64,000 nucleotides of DNA from Buchnera aphidicola (Cavariella theobaldi) (GTDB taxonomy: Bacteria; Pseudomonadota; Gammaproteobacteria; Enterobacterales; Enterobacteriaceae): the NCBI RefSeq assembly GCF_964059165.1, contig NZ_OZ060413.1, forward strand, positions 124,001 to 188,000. The letters run 5' to 3'. Each line of letters begins with the position of its first letter. Within the stretch, counting starts at the first letter, position 1. This document shows, piece after piece, positions 56,171-64,000 of this stretch. Position numbers and translations under genes: made by a program. The notes under the pieces are model-generated. The model was not told the DNA's origin, ran no database searches, and saw only the letters and a program-made list of their open reading frames with translations.

Positions 56171-58699
56171 TTATATAGGTTTTGTAATTCTCTGTAAAGC
56201 AACAACTTTTTCATTTTTTGATGTTCTAATTAAAATAACACCTTGTGTATTTCTACCTAAAATTCCTACCTCTGATACTCGAATCCTTACTAGAGTACCG
56301 GCGTTTGTAATCATCATAATTTGATCTGTTTCGACAACTTGTATTGCCCCAATCATTTTACCATTTTTTTTAGTTATTTTTATAGCAATGACCCCTTGTG
56401 TTGCACGCGATTTTATAGGGAAATTAGCAATATTTGTTCTTTTTCCAAAACCATTATTAGTAGCTAATAGAACACTTTCCTTTTTATGAGGAATAATTAA
56501 AGAAACTACTTTATCATTTTTTTTTATTTTTATTCCTTTTACTCCTAGTGCTGTACGACCCATAGTACGCACACTATTTTCACAGAATTGAACAACTTTT
56601 CCATTTTCTGTAAATAGCATAATGTTATCATTTCCGTTGGTTAAAGCAATACCGATTAATTCATCATCTTTCCGCAAATGAATTGCAATAATCCCTGCAA
56701 TGCGCGGTCTTTTAAATTCATTTAAAGAAGTTTTTTTTACCATACCATTTGCTGTTGCCATAAAAATATAAAGATTATCCTTATATGCTTTTACTGGTAA
56801 TATAGCTGTAATTCTTTCTTTTATACTTAATGGTAATAAATTAACAATGGGTCTTCCGCGTGCATGTCTGCTCGATTCGGGTAATTGATACACTTTCATC
56901 CAGTATACAATACCTCGACTAGAAAAACATAAAATAGTATCATGTGTATTGGCAATAATTAAACTTTCTATAAAATCTTCTTCTTTAATTTTAGCTGCTG
57001 ATTTTCCCTTGCCTCCCCTTCTTTGAGCATTATAATCTGAGAGTGGTTGATATTTAACATATCCGGAATGAGATAATGTTACTACAACATTTTCTTGATT
57101 AATTAGGTCTTCGATATTAATATCCGATTTATTTTCAGTGATTTCTGTTCTTCTTTTATCTTTAAAGTTATTCTGTATGAATATTAATTCTTCTCGAATG
57201 ACTTCTAGCATACGATGAGGATTATTTAAAATGCATATAAGTTTTTTTTCTTTTTCTATTAACTTTTCATATTCTATAATAATTTTTTTTTGTTCTAAAT
57301 TAGTTAATTGATGTAGGCGCAGATCTAAAATAGACTGGGCTTGTTCTTCAGTAAAATAATAATGATCATTATTATTTTTTTTGAAATGATCAAGTGTTTC
57401 AGATGATTCTTGTATATTTTTTATAATATAAGATTTATGATGAATATGAGAAGTCCATTTTTGTTTTTTTATTAATATTTTTGCATTAGTATTATTTTTT
57501 GCATTTTGTATCAATTTTATCAATACATCTATATTTTTTAAAGCAATACTAAATCCTTCAAGGATATGAGTTCTTTTTTTTGTTTTATTTAATTCGAATA
57601 AACTACGTCGTGTAACAACTTCTTGTCTATGAGATAAGAAAGATTCTAATATTTTATGTAATGATAACGTTTGTGGTTGACCATGGCATAGAGCAACCAT
57701 ATTAATGCCAAAAGAAATCTGTAATTGTGTTAAAGAGTAAAGTTGATTTAATACAATTTCTGATATAGCTTCTTTTTTTATTTCAATAACAATTCTCATT
57801 CCGTCTTTGTCTGATTCATCACGTAAAGCACTAATACCATCAATTCTTTTTTCTTTAACTAGCTCTGCAATTTTTTCAATTAATCGTGATTTATTAACTT
57901 GATACGGTATTTCATAAAATACAATGGATTCTTTTTTGTTTTTTTGATTTATTTCTATTTTATGTCGTGCACGAATATAAATTTTACCTTTTCCCGATTT
58001 ATATGCTTCTTTAATGCCTGATTTTCCATTAATGATACCATATGTTGGAAAATCAGGGCCTGGAATATGTTGCATTAGTTCAGATAACGTAATCTGATTA
58101 TTATCAATATATGCCAAACATCCATTAATCACTTCATTTAAATTATGTGGAGGAATATTAGTGGCCATTCCTACAGCTATACCTGATGATCCATTAATAA
58201 GAAGATTTGGTATTTTAGATGGAAGTATTTCGGGTATTTTTTCAGAATTATCGTAATTTGGTAAAAATTCGACAGTATTTTTTTCTAAATCACTCAGTAA
58301 TTCGTGAGCAATCTTAGACATACGAACTTCTGTATATCGCATAGCTGCTGCAGCATCTCCGTCTATAGAGCCAAAATTTCCTTGACCATCTATTAACATA
58401 TAGCGCAAAGAAAAATTTTGCGCCATGCGAACAATGGCATCGTACACGGCTGAATCTCCATGTGGGTGGTATTTCCCAATAACATCACCTACGACGCGAG
58501 CAGATTTTTTATATGCTTTGTTCCAATCATTACCTAATATATACATTGCAAAAAGTATTCTTCGATGTACTGGTTTTAATCCATCTCGAACATCAGGCAA
58601 AGCTCTACCAATTATTACTGACATTGCATAGTCTAAATAAGAGCTTTTTAACTCTTCTTCAATATTTACCTGTATAATTTCCCGTGTAATGTCTTTCAT
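56171..58699 (-). CDS. gyrA: DNA gyrase subunit A
   Basis: The breakage-reunion subunit of gyrase, which introduces negative supercoils. From this ATG it has 842 residues (875 in E. coli). The open frame includes one earlier TTG codon, which I reject because MKDITREI aligns with E. coli MSDLAREI. The quinolone-site helix [17 protein letters not shown] is wild-type, and the catalytic tyrosine is in [10 protein letters not shown] near residue 122. The GyrA-box QRRGGKG is in the C-terminal domain near residue 560, and six beta-pinwheel repeats follow. The acidic C-terminal tail of E. coli GyrA is missing. Confidence 0.98.
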   Translation of the reverse strand: MKDITREIIQVNIEEELKSSYLDYAMSVIIGRALPDVRDGLKPVHRRILFAMYILGNDWNKAYKKSARVVGDVIGKYHPHGDSAVYDAIVRMAQNFSLRYMLIDGQGNFGSIDGDAAAAMRYTEVRMSKIAHELLSDLEKNTVEFLPNYDNSEKIPEILPSKIPNLLINGSSGIAVGMATNIPPHNLNEVINGCLAYIDNNQITLSELMQHIPGPDFPTYGIINGKSGIKEAYKSGKGKIYIRARHKIEINQKNKKESIVFYEIPYQVNKSRLIEKIAELVKEKRIDGISALRDESDKDGMRIVIEIKKEAISEIVLNQLYSLTQLQISFGINMVALCHGQPQTLSLHKILESFLSHRQEVVTRRSLFELNKTKKRTHILEGFSIALKNIDVLIKLIQNAKNNTNAKILIKKQKWTSHIHHKSYIIKNIQESSETLDHFKKNNNDHYYFTEEQAQSILDLRLHQLTNLEQKKIIIEYEKLIEKEKKLICILNNPHRMLEVIREELIFIQNNFKDKRRTEITENKSDINIEDLINQENVVVTLSHSGYVKYQPLSDYNAQRRGGKGKSAAKIKEEDFIESLIIANTHDTILCFSSRGIVYWMKVYQLPESSRHARGRPIVNLLPLSIKERITAILPVKAYKDNLYIFMATANGMVKKTSLNEFKRPRIAGIIAIHLRKDDELIGIALTNGNDNIMLFTENGKVVQFCENSVRTMGRTALGVKGIKIKKNDKVVSLIIPHKKESVLLATNNGFGKRTNIANFPIKSRATQGVIAIKITKKNGKMIGAIQVVETDQIMMITNAGTLVRIRVSEVGILGRNTQGVILIRTSKNEKVVALQRITKPI

Positions 58700-58918
58700 C
58701 AAGATATTATCTCTTCATCAATTAATATAATAGCGTGTGGTTAGAAAATGGTTATATTATAACATAATTAATTTCTTTCGTGCATGGAAAGCAAATCATT
58801 ATTATAGATAATTTTGTATTAATATAAAAAATAAATTTTTTATTGTTTATTTTTTATTTAAGTATTAAAATAGAAATTTAACTATATTTATAAAATTTCT
58901 TTTAAAGCGAGGTTTTAT

Positions 58919-59629
58919 ATGCAAGATAAAGAAAAAAAGTTAATAGAAAATTTATTTGATCGTTTAAAAAATGCTGAATTAAACTCCTCTTCTCGAGATG
59001 AGCAAGCTGATATTCTAATTAAAAATTTAGTAAAAAACCAACCGTCTTCGGCTTATTATATGATTCAAACAATATTAATTCAGGAAACAGCTATTAAAAA
59101 AATGAATGAAAAAATTGAAGAATTAAAAAGTCAATTATTACAGTTGGAAGAAAAAAATAATATAAAAAAAACTAGTTTTTTATCGGGATTATTTTCCAAA
59201 AAAGAATCTTCTCCCTTCTCTTCATCACATGCACATAATATGTCAAAAAATGAAAATATTCCAGCGACACCGGGTGCTAATACTGCCATTCCAACAAATT
59301 ATAATAACGGCCGTAGTAGTTTTCTGAGTAATGCATTGCAAACTGCAACTGGTGTAGCAGGAGGTATGATGTTGGGGAATATGCTGATGAACCTTTTTCA
59401 ACATACAAAACCAGAAGAGGACATCTTTAATACTATTCATGAATCTTCTTTAGATGATAATGATGCGAATATATTGCATGGTGCTACTCATGATAATTCT
59501 GATCATAATAGTGATTTTATCAATTATGAGGATAATAACGATTATGATACACCTTCAGATTCTAGCATATATAATTCTGATATAGATGATATGGATGATA
59601 TAGATATAAATGATGATAATTTAATATAA
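58919..59629 (+). CDS. DUF2076-like protein of unknown function
   Basis: It has 236 residues. I recognise the layout of the DUF2076 (COG3416) family, whose function is unknown. Residues 1-90 look helical and polar (LIENLFDRLKNAE at the start) and end in a likely coiled-coil segment, KKMNEKIEELKSQLLQLEEK. A low-complexity Ser/Asn/Pro linker follows. Residues ~128-162 form a Gly/Ala/Met-rich hydrophobic segment (ATGVAGGMMLGNMLMNLF). The last ~70 residues are very rich in Asp, Asn and Ser. There is no signal peptide. The ATG has a fair ribosome-binding site (AGCGAGG). It lies between gyrA and the peroxiredoxin gene, transcribed alone. Confidence 0.8.
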   Translation: MQDKEKKLIENLFDRLKNAELNSSSRDEQADILIKNLVKNQPSSAYYMIQTILIQETAIKKMNEKIEELKSQLLQLEEKNNIKKTSFLSGLFSKKESSPFSSSHAHNMSKNENIPATPGANTAIPTNYNNGRSSFLSNALQTATGVAGGMMLGNMLMNLFQHTKPEEDIFNTIHESSLDDNDANILHGATHDNSDHNSDFINYEDNNDYDTPSDSSIYNSDIDDMDDIDINDDNLI

Positions 59630-59640
59630 ATTGTTATAGT

Positions 59641-59672
59641 AAAGCCAGCATTAAATGTATACTGCTGACTTT
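59641..59672. terminator. Bidirectional terminator after the DUF2076-like gene
   Basis: Inverted repeat AAAGCCAGCA / TGCTGACTTT (one mismatch) with a 12-nt loop, followed by an A/T-rich tract. It is placed between the convergent DUF2076-like gene and peroxiredoxin gene, 12 nt from each stop codon. Confidence 0.55.
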
Positions 59673-59684
59673 AAATTAAAAATT

Positions 59685-60278
59685 TTAATAATGTTTACTC
59701 AAATACGAAGACACTCCCTCGAGAGATGCTTTCATACCTTCTTGTCCTGATTTCCAATTAGCAGGACATACTTCTCCATTTTTATTATGAAAATCTATAG
59801 CATCTACCATTCTCATCATTTCTTGTATATTACGACCAAAAGGAAGATCATTTACTACTTGATGACGTACAATCCAATGATTATCAATTAAAAAAGAAGC
59901 TCTTAACGCCACTCCCAGATCGGGATGCTCAATACCATAAGATTGTTGAATTTCGCGTTTAATATCGGAAACCATTGGAAATGCAATAGGTCCAATACCG
60001 CCATTTTTAATTGGGGTTTTTTGCCATGCTTGATGCACAAAAACGCTATCAGTAGATACGCCGACTATTTTTACGTTTTTTTCTTTAAAATTTAAATAAA
60101 GTTGATTAAATTCTATAATTTCAGATGGACATACAAAAGTGAAATCCATAGGCCAAAAAAATAGTATAATTTTTTTTTTATTAGAAAATTTTTTTAAATC
60201 GAATTTCTGAACAATATCACCATTTTTTAGAATTGCTGGTGCTATAAAATTTGGAGCTTGTTGTGTTACGAGAACCAT
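59685..60278 (-). CDS. 2-Cys peroxiredoxin (AhpC/TSA type)
   Basis: Reduces hydrogen peroxide and organic peroxides with thiol electrons. It has 197 residues. The peroxidatic cysteine is in the FTFVCPSEI motif near residue 51, and the resolving cysteine is in GEVCPANW near residue 170. DFTFVCPSEIIEFNQLY and GVSTDSVFVHQAW are typical of the Prx1/AhpC class. No ahpF partner is present in the window, so the reductant is not evident here. Related Buchnera genes are usually called ahpC or tsa. Confidence 0.95.
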   Translation of the reverse strand: MVLVTQQAPNFIAPAILKNGDIVQKFDLKKFSNKKKIILFFWPMDFTFVCPSEIIEFNQLYLNFKEKNVKIVGVSTDSVFVHQAWQKTPIKNGGIGPIAFPMVSDIKREIQQSYGIEHPDLGVALRASFLIDNHWIVRHQVVNDLPFGRNIQEMMRMVDAIDFHNKNGEVCPANWKSGQEGMKASLEGVSSYLSKHY

Positions 60279-60384
60279 ATTTTTCCTTATTATCTTATAA
60301 TGAAGATAAATGATATAAATAATAACAAAATCATAATATATTATAATAACTATTTATGATTTTTACACAAACAGGAATTTAATA

Positions 60385-61051
60385 ATGAATGTTTTTTTAA
60401 GTTGGAAAGATGTTTTGTTTCAAGAAAAAAAAAAAATATTTTATTGATATCATACAATTTCTTAAAAAAGAAAGATTAAAAAAAATCATTTACCCTTCTC
60501 ATCAGGATGTATTTAATGCTTTTTTGTTTACTGATTTTAACAAGATTAAAGTGGTTATTATTGGTCAAGATCCATATATTTCTGAAAATCAAGCTCATGG
60601 ATTATCATTTTCTATACCTAAAAATTATACTATAGCACCTTCTTTAAAGAATATATACAAAGAATTAAATTCCGATTTTCAAAATAATTTTGTTTTTAAG
60701 CATGGTTGTTTAACAACATGGGCAAAACAAGGTGTTTTCTTATTAAATAGCATTTTAACAGTAGAGTCTAAAAAACCTAGATCACATTATCATATAGGAT
60801 GGGATATTTTTACTAATACAGTTATTAGTATGATTAATCATCATCATAAGAGTATTGTATTTTTATTATGGGGAAAAGAAGCACAAAAAAAATGTTATTT
60901 AATCAATGATCAAAAGCATTATATTTTAAAAGCTGCTCATCCTTCTCCTTTATCTGCTTGTCGAGGATTTTTTGGTTGCAAGCATTTTTCTCAAACCAAT
61001 AAGATATTAATACATGAAAAAAAAAAACCTATTAATTGGTTCTTATTTTAA
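60385..61051 (+). CDS. ung: Uracil-DNA glycosylase, frameshift at an A12 tract
   Basis: Removes uracil from DNA, the first step of repair before endonuclease IV. The catalytic motif VIIGQDPYISENQAHG with its aspartate and the late HPSPLSACRGFFGC motif with its histidine are intact. The ATG at 60385 has AGGAA 7 nt upstream and encodes LSWKDVLFQEK, matching the conserved E. coli N-terminus LTWHDVLAEEK, but that frame stops at 60445. The rest of the protein (YFIDIIQF onward) is in the next frame. The break coincides with a run of twelve A (60425-60436); eleven would restore one frame. An ATG at 60410 in the second frame has no ribosome-binding site. Probably rescued by slippage. Confidence 0.88.
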
Positions 61052-61080
61052 AAATAGAAAAATATAATTTTTCTATTTTT
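61050..61080. terminator. Bidirectional terminator between ung and grpE
   Basis: Perfect 13-bp inverted repeat AAAAATAGAAAAA / TTTTTCTATTTTT with a 5-nt loop (arms 61050-61062 and 61068-61080). It gives a U run on either strand, lies directly at the ung stop and 9 nt from the grpE stop, and so suits both convergent genes. Confidence 0.65.
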
Positions 61081-61088
61081 AAATAAAT

Positions 61089-61637
61089 TTATATTGATTT
61101 ATTTTTAGCTATTGTAACTATGGATTTTCGCAATACAGTTTTATTAAATGTATATCCTTTTTTATGTACAGAAATAATATGATTATGTTTTATTTTAGTA
61201 GATACTTTTTCAGAAGTAGCATTATGCAGATTGGGATTAAATATTTCATGTTCTTGACCTTCTATAGATATTCCAAACTTGCACATAGTACTTAAAAAAG
61301 ATTTTAACGTAAGTTCAACGCCCTTTATTACAGGTTCATCTTGTAATTTTAGTTTTTGAGAGAGTAGAAGTGTTTCTTCAAAATGATCTATAATAGATAA
61401 TGTTTTTTTAAAAAATATTTCTTTTTCTATTTTTTTTTCTTGTTCTATTTGATATCGAGTTTTTTTTTCAATATTTTCTATTTCTGCTAATTGTCGTAGT
61501 TTTATATCATTAATATTTTTTTGAGCGTTTTCTAATTTTAATTTTAGTTCATTTATTTTTTTATCATTATCTTGAAGAAGACAATTATTTTCTTTTTCAT
61601 CAATATTGTGTTTTAAATTATTTTCTATTTTGTCCAT
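61089..61637 (-). CDS. grpE: Nucleotide exchange factor GrpE
   Basis: Releases ADP from DnaK and completes the DnaK-DnaJ-GrpE set seen in this window. It has 182 residues (197 in E. coli). A charged N-terminal coiled coil of about 85 residues (ENAQKNINDIKLRQLAEIENI) leads into the helical-bundle and beta-wing domain. The domain has DHFEETLLLSQ, GVELTLKSFLSTMCKFGI and the end block VHKKGYTFNKTVLRKSIVTIAK. Buchnera chromosomes are known to carry two grpE copies, so this may be one of a pair. No sigma-32-like promoter is seen upstream, in contrast to dnaK. Confidence 0.96.
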   Translation of the reverse strand: MDKIENNLKHNIDEKENNCLLQDNDKKINELKLKLENAQKNINDIKLRQLAEIENIEKKTRYQIEQEKKIEKEIFFKKTLSIIDHFEETLLLSQKLKLQDEPVIKGVELTLKSFLSTMCKFGISIEGQEHEIFNPNLHNATSEKVSTKIKHNHIISVHKKGYTFNKTVLRKSIVTIAKNKSI

Positions 61638-61882
61638 ATGCGTACCAGATAAAATATGAAGTAGAAATTAATTACGTATTTTATAATTATTATATGAAGA
61701 ATATAATATTTTTTTATTTTTAATATTGTAGGTTTTTAAAAAGTAAGAAGTGCAGTTTTTAATATAATCTTTTTTTTAAGGATTTTTTTATTTTGAAATG
61801 ATTTCTATAGAACGTTTAATTTTTTTAAATAGAAAATAAAGAAATACTAATTTTTTTTGCATATCTTTTAGGCGAATATATT

Positions 61883-62242
61883 GGAGCTGGCGGGATTCGA
61901 ACCCGCGTCCAAAATTTCTACGAATACAGTACTACATGCTTAGTTTTTCTAAATACATTTCCTCGTTTAATTTGGAAAAACACATTATAAACGTATAGCT
62001 TGAATAAAATCATACATAACCGTCAAGCTTGGTATATGCATTTTCTCTTTTTTTGACCTTCCTTTATTCTCGTCCTAAGAGAGGAGGCTGAGAAGGAAGG
62101 GCTTTAAAACGGGTTTTTAAGCCGCTAAAGCGTAGTGTTGTTTATGATTTGCAGCTATTTTTTTTCGGTTTTTATCGAGGCAAACCGTTCCTCGGCATGC
62201 ACTGTATTTTTTGATAATTTTGTCAAATCCAAAAACAGCCCC
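61883..62242 (-). ncRNA. ssrA: tmRNA (trans-translation RNA)
   Basis: Rescues stalled ribosomes and tags the unfinished protein. It is about 360 nt long (363 in E. coli). The 5' end GGGGCTG pairs with CAGCTCC near the 3' end to form the tRNA-Ala-like acceptor stem with its G-U pair, and the T arm reads GGTTCGAATCCCGCC. The tag frame begins at the GCA codon 62150-62152 and ends at the TAA 62117-62119. It encodes ANHKQHYALAA, with the standard YALAA end recognised by proteases. The CCA tail is not encoded: the DNA after the discriminator A reads AT. Neighbours are grpE downstream and divergent grxD. Confidence 0.97.
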
Positions 62243-62247
62243 TTGTT

Positions 62248-62278
62248 ATATTATTACAAAAAAAAATAAAACTGTCTA
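62248..62278 (-). promoter_or_regulatory. Likely promoter of ssrA
   Basis: On the minus strand TAGACA (62273-62278) and TAATAT (62248-62253) resemble -35 and -10 elements, with the tmRNA 5' end 6 nt further on. The 19-nt spacing is long; a shifted TAATAA -10 (62251-62256) gives 16 nt. Tentative. Confidence 0.4.
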
Positions 62279-62389
62279 TGATATTTATCATTTGCTATTA
62301 CAAATAATTTTTTATATTTTATAATTATATTGTTATAATTTATTTGTTATTTTTTTTTTAAAAGAAGTATTATTATAAAGGTTTAAAAT

Positions 62390-62719
62390 ATGAATATTAT
62401 TCAAAAAATAGAGTCTCAAATCAAAGATAATCCTATTTTAATTTATATGAAAGGTACTCCAGAATCACCTAGTTGCGGTTTTTCTGCTCAAGCAGTGCAA
62501 GCTTTGTCTGCTTGTGGAAAAAAATTTGCATATATTAATGTTTTAGAAAATATAGAAATAAGAAATGAATTACCTAAATATGCCTCTTGGCCAACTTTTC
62601 CGCAATTATGGATTAATGGTGAATTAGTTGGTGGTTGTAGCATTATAATAGAAATGCTAAACAATGGAGAATTACAAAAATTGATTACGAGTGCTACAAA
62701 AAATAAAAACATGAAATAG
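62390..62719 (+). CDS. grxD: Monothiol glutaredoxin 4
   Basis: A monothiol glutaredoxin that binds and delivers [2Fe-2S] clusters. It has 109 residues (115 in E. coli GrxD/YdhD). The active site CGFS is at residues 29-32 in PESPSCGFSAQAV. The glutathione-binding parts WPTFPQLWINGELVGGC are present, with the cis-proline in TFPQ. It starts after a T-rich leader with AAAGG about 8 nt before the ATG. It is transcribed away from ssrA, and a strong terminator follows. Confidence 0.98.
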   Translation: MNIIQKIESQIKDNPILIYMKGTPESPSCGFSAQAVQALSACGKKFAYINVLENIEIRNELPKYASWPTFPQLWINGELVGGCSIIIEMLNNGELQKLITSATKNKNMK

Positions 62720-62745
62720 TTTGGTTATTATATTATAAACGAGTC

Positions 62746-62806
62746 GATATGACATTACATACAGTATCTCGATAAATGATCTCGAGTGTTAATGTCATAT
62801 CTTTTT
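62746..62806 (+). terminator. Terminator of grxD
   Basis: Perfect 12-bp inverted repeat GATATGACATTA / TAATGTCATATC (62746-62757 and 62790-62801) immediately followed by TTTTT. The 32-nt loop contains a further CTCGA/CTCGAG element. It lies between convergent grxD and rnt. Confidence 0.7.
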
Positions 62807-62832
62807 GTATTTTGAAAATATTTTTCAATTAA

Positions 62833-63507
62833 TTAAATGTTTGTATCAGATGTGATAATTTTTTTATTTTTACTCTCTTGAATAGGCCATCCGCCTAATC
62901 GTTTCCATCGATTCACTAATTCACAAAATAAGTTCGCAGTTTGTAGAGTATCATATAATGCAGAATGTGCTTGATTATTATCAAATGATAAACCCATAGC
63001 TTTGCACGCTTTAGCTAATACCGTTTGCCCAACGACTAATCCACTTAATGCCGCTGTATCAAAAGTAACAAAAGGATGGAAGGGATTTTTTTGAACATTT
63101 ACTCTATTGATAGCTGCCATTAAAAAATTATGATCAAAACTAGCATTATGCGCCACAACAATGCCGCGACTACAGCCTTGTAATTTTATACCCTGATGTA
63201 CTATTTTAAATATGGATTCAATAGCTTTTTTTTCACTAATAGCGCCGCGTAATGGATTGAATGGATCAATTTTATTAAAAGCAATAGATTCAGAATTAAT
63301 AATAGATCCTTCAAACGGCTGAATATGAAAATGTAATTTTTTTTCTTTATGCAGCCATCCTGATTTATCCATTTTTAACGTAATAACGGCAATTTCTAAT
63401 ACTGCATCAGTTATAGGATTGAATCCTGCTGTTTCGATATCTATGACGACAGGATAAAAGGTACGAAATCTTTTACTTAATAAATTGTATTCTTGAATTA
63501 TAGACAT
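62833..63507 (-). CDS. rnt: Ribonuclease T
   Basis: A 3'-exonuclease of the DEDDh family that trims tRNA, 5S and 23S rRNA ends. It has 224 residues (215 in E. coli). Exo motifs are [13 protein letters not shown] with Asp23 and Glu25, [14 protein letters not shown] with its aspartate, and the late [12 protein letters not shown] with the catalytic His and last Asp. The C-terminus is extended by a lysine-rich tail ([13 protein letters not shown]). In E. coli rnt and grxD are also near neighbours and sodB lies close, so the block is largely ancestral. Confidence 0.97.
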   Translation of the reverse strand: MSIIQEYNLLSKRFRTFYPVVIDIETAGFNPITDAVLEIAVITLKMDKSGWLHKEKKLHFHIQPFEGSIINSESIAFNKIDPFNPLRGAISEKKAIESIFKIVHQGIKLQGCSRGIVVAHNASFDHNFLMAAINRVNVQKNPFHPFVTFDTAALSGLVVGQTVLAKACKAMGLSFDNNQAHSALYDTLQTANLFCELVNRWKRLGGWPIQESKNKKIITSDTNI

Positions 63508-63823
63508 CCAAATCTCATTTTTTAGAACACTTTATGTTGATTATATTTATTTTTTGATTATATTGCATATAAACTGTTTTAAATTTTTTATTTTATTAAT
63601 ATAAATATGAGAAAAATATAAAATTTTTTATTTATACAATTATTTAAAACGTACATATTATACTGAATAAAAAAATTTATATATCCAGAAAATATGTATT
63701 ATAATTTTTTATATATTTAAAATTATACTATAATTTATATAATTTTTTAAGTTAAATTCATAATTTCAGCGATTATTAAATATTTTAGTAGTTTTAATAA
63801 TTAACAGATATTAATTATACTTT
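63508..63823. other. AT-rich spacer between divergent rnt and sodA
   Basis: About 315 nt of almost pure A/T. No coding frame or clear hairpin is visible. It must carry the divergent promoters of rnt and sodA, but no promoter elements stand out from the background. Confidence 0.5.
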
Positions 63824-63837
63824 ATAAGGATAAAATA

Positions 63838-64000
63838 ATGAGTTATTTTTTGCCCTCTTTACCATATTCCTATAGTTCTTTAGAACCTTTTTTTGATGAA
63901 CACACGATGCGTATTCACCATACAAAGCATCATCAAAATTATATTAACAACACAAACATTATTTTGGAAAATACTACTTTTTCTTCATTGTCTATTGAAG
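63838..64000 (+). CDS. sodA: Superoxide dismutase (Mn type), 3' end outside window
   Basis: Converts superoxide to peroxide and oxygen. Fifty-four residues are visible before the window ends. They match the E. coli SodA start, MSYTLPSLPYAYDALEPHFD, and keep the metal-ligand histidine region [15 protein letters not shown]. The [13 protein letters not shown] opening favours SodA over SodB. A ribosome-binding site AAGGA lies 8 nt before the ATG. With the peroxiredoxin and GrxD genes nearby, it belongs to an oxidative-stress cluster by position only. Confidence 0.95.
   Translation, partial: MSYFLPSLPYSYSSLEPFFDEHTMRIHHTKHHQNYINNTNIILENTTFSSLSIE

Noticed and set aside
60410-60424. ATG at 60410 as the true ung start
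   Set aside because: No ribosome-binding site, and it discards the conserved LSWKDVL block that is encoded from 60385 in the adjacent frame.
61883-61935. A tRNA gene suggested by the GGTTCGAATCC motif
   Set aside because: It is the T arm of the tmRNA; the matching acceptor strand is about 350 nt away and a tag frame lies between.

Overview
The window reads as chromosomal DNA of Buchnera aphidicola, the obligate nutritional endosymbiont of aphids. The DNA is extremely AT-rich, almost every gene has a close Escherichia coli counterpart, and small blocks of E. coli gene order survive with intervening genes deleted. There are no mobile elements, prophages, CRISPR arrays or tRNA genes. I cannot tell from the sequence alone which aphid lineage it comes from.

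Layout: 1-3352 (+) holds the end of pheT, then ihfA and tgt. 3482-6470 (-) holds glyQ-glyS. 7078-8234 (+) holds nfo and rplY, convergent with yabI. 9226-12268 (+) holds surA, rsmA and apaH, convergent with folA. 12875-18320 (-) holds dapB and carAB. 18417-21699 (-) holds ileS-lspA. rpsT (+) faces dnaK-dnaJ (-). 26494-41374 (+) is a complete NADH dehydrogenase I operon, nuoA to nuoN with fused nuoCD, followed by an alx/terC-type transporter gene. After a decayed stretch come prs (-), prfA-prmC-sirB1 (+), nadE (-), ackA-pta (+), nrdA-nrdB-yfaE (-), gyrA (-), a DUF2076-like gene of unknown function (+), a peroxiredoxin gene (-), ung (+), grpE (-), the tmRNA gene ssrA (-), grxD (+), rnt (-) and the start of sodA (+).

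The genes cover aminoacyl-tRNA synthesis (pheT, glyQS, ileS), translation termination and rescue (prfA, prmC, ssrA), chaperones (dnaK, dnaJ, grpE, surA), respiration, overflow metabolism (ackA-pta), carbamoyl phosphate for arginine and pyrimidines (carAB), lysine synthesis (dapB), deoxynucleotides (nrdAB-yfaE, folA), NAD (nadE), PRPP (prs), and DNA upkeep (nfo, ung, gyrA, ihfA).

No new multi-gene system is visible. The most notable signals are these. (1) nuoE and ung each have their conserved 5' end in a different frame from the rest of the gene, with the break exactly at a run of 10 or 12 A; this fits rescue by polymerase slippage. (2) The dnaKJ operon keeps a heat-shock (sigma-32) promoter nearly identical to E. 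coli dnaK P1 and has a GC-rich perfect hairpin between the two genes. (3) ispH, ispE and ribF are missing from their ancestral positions. (4) A gene-sized degraded stretch at 42388-43626 still contains long open frames.
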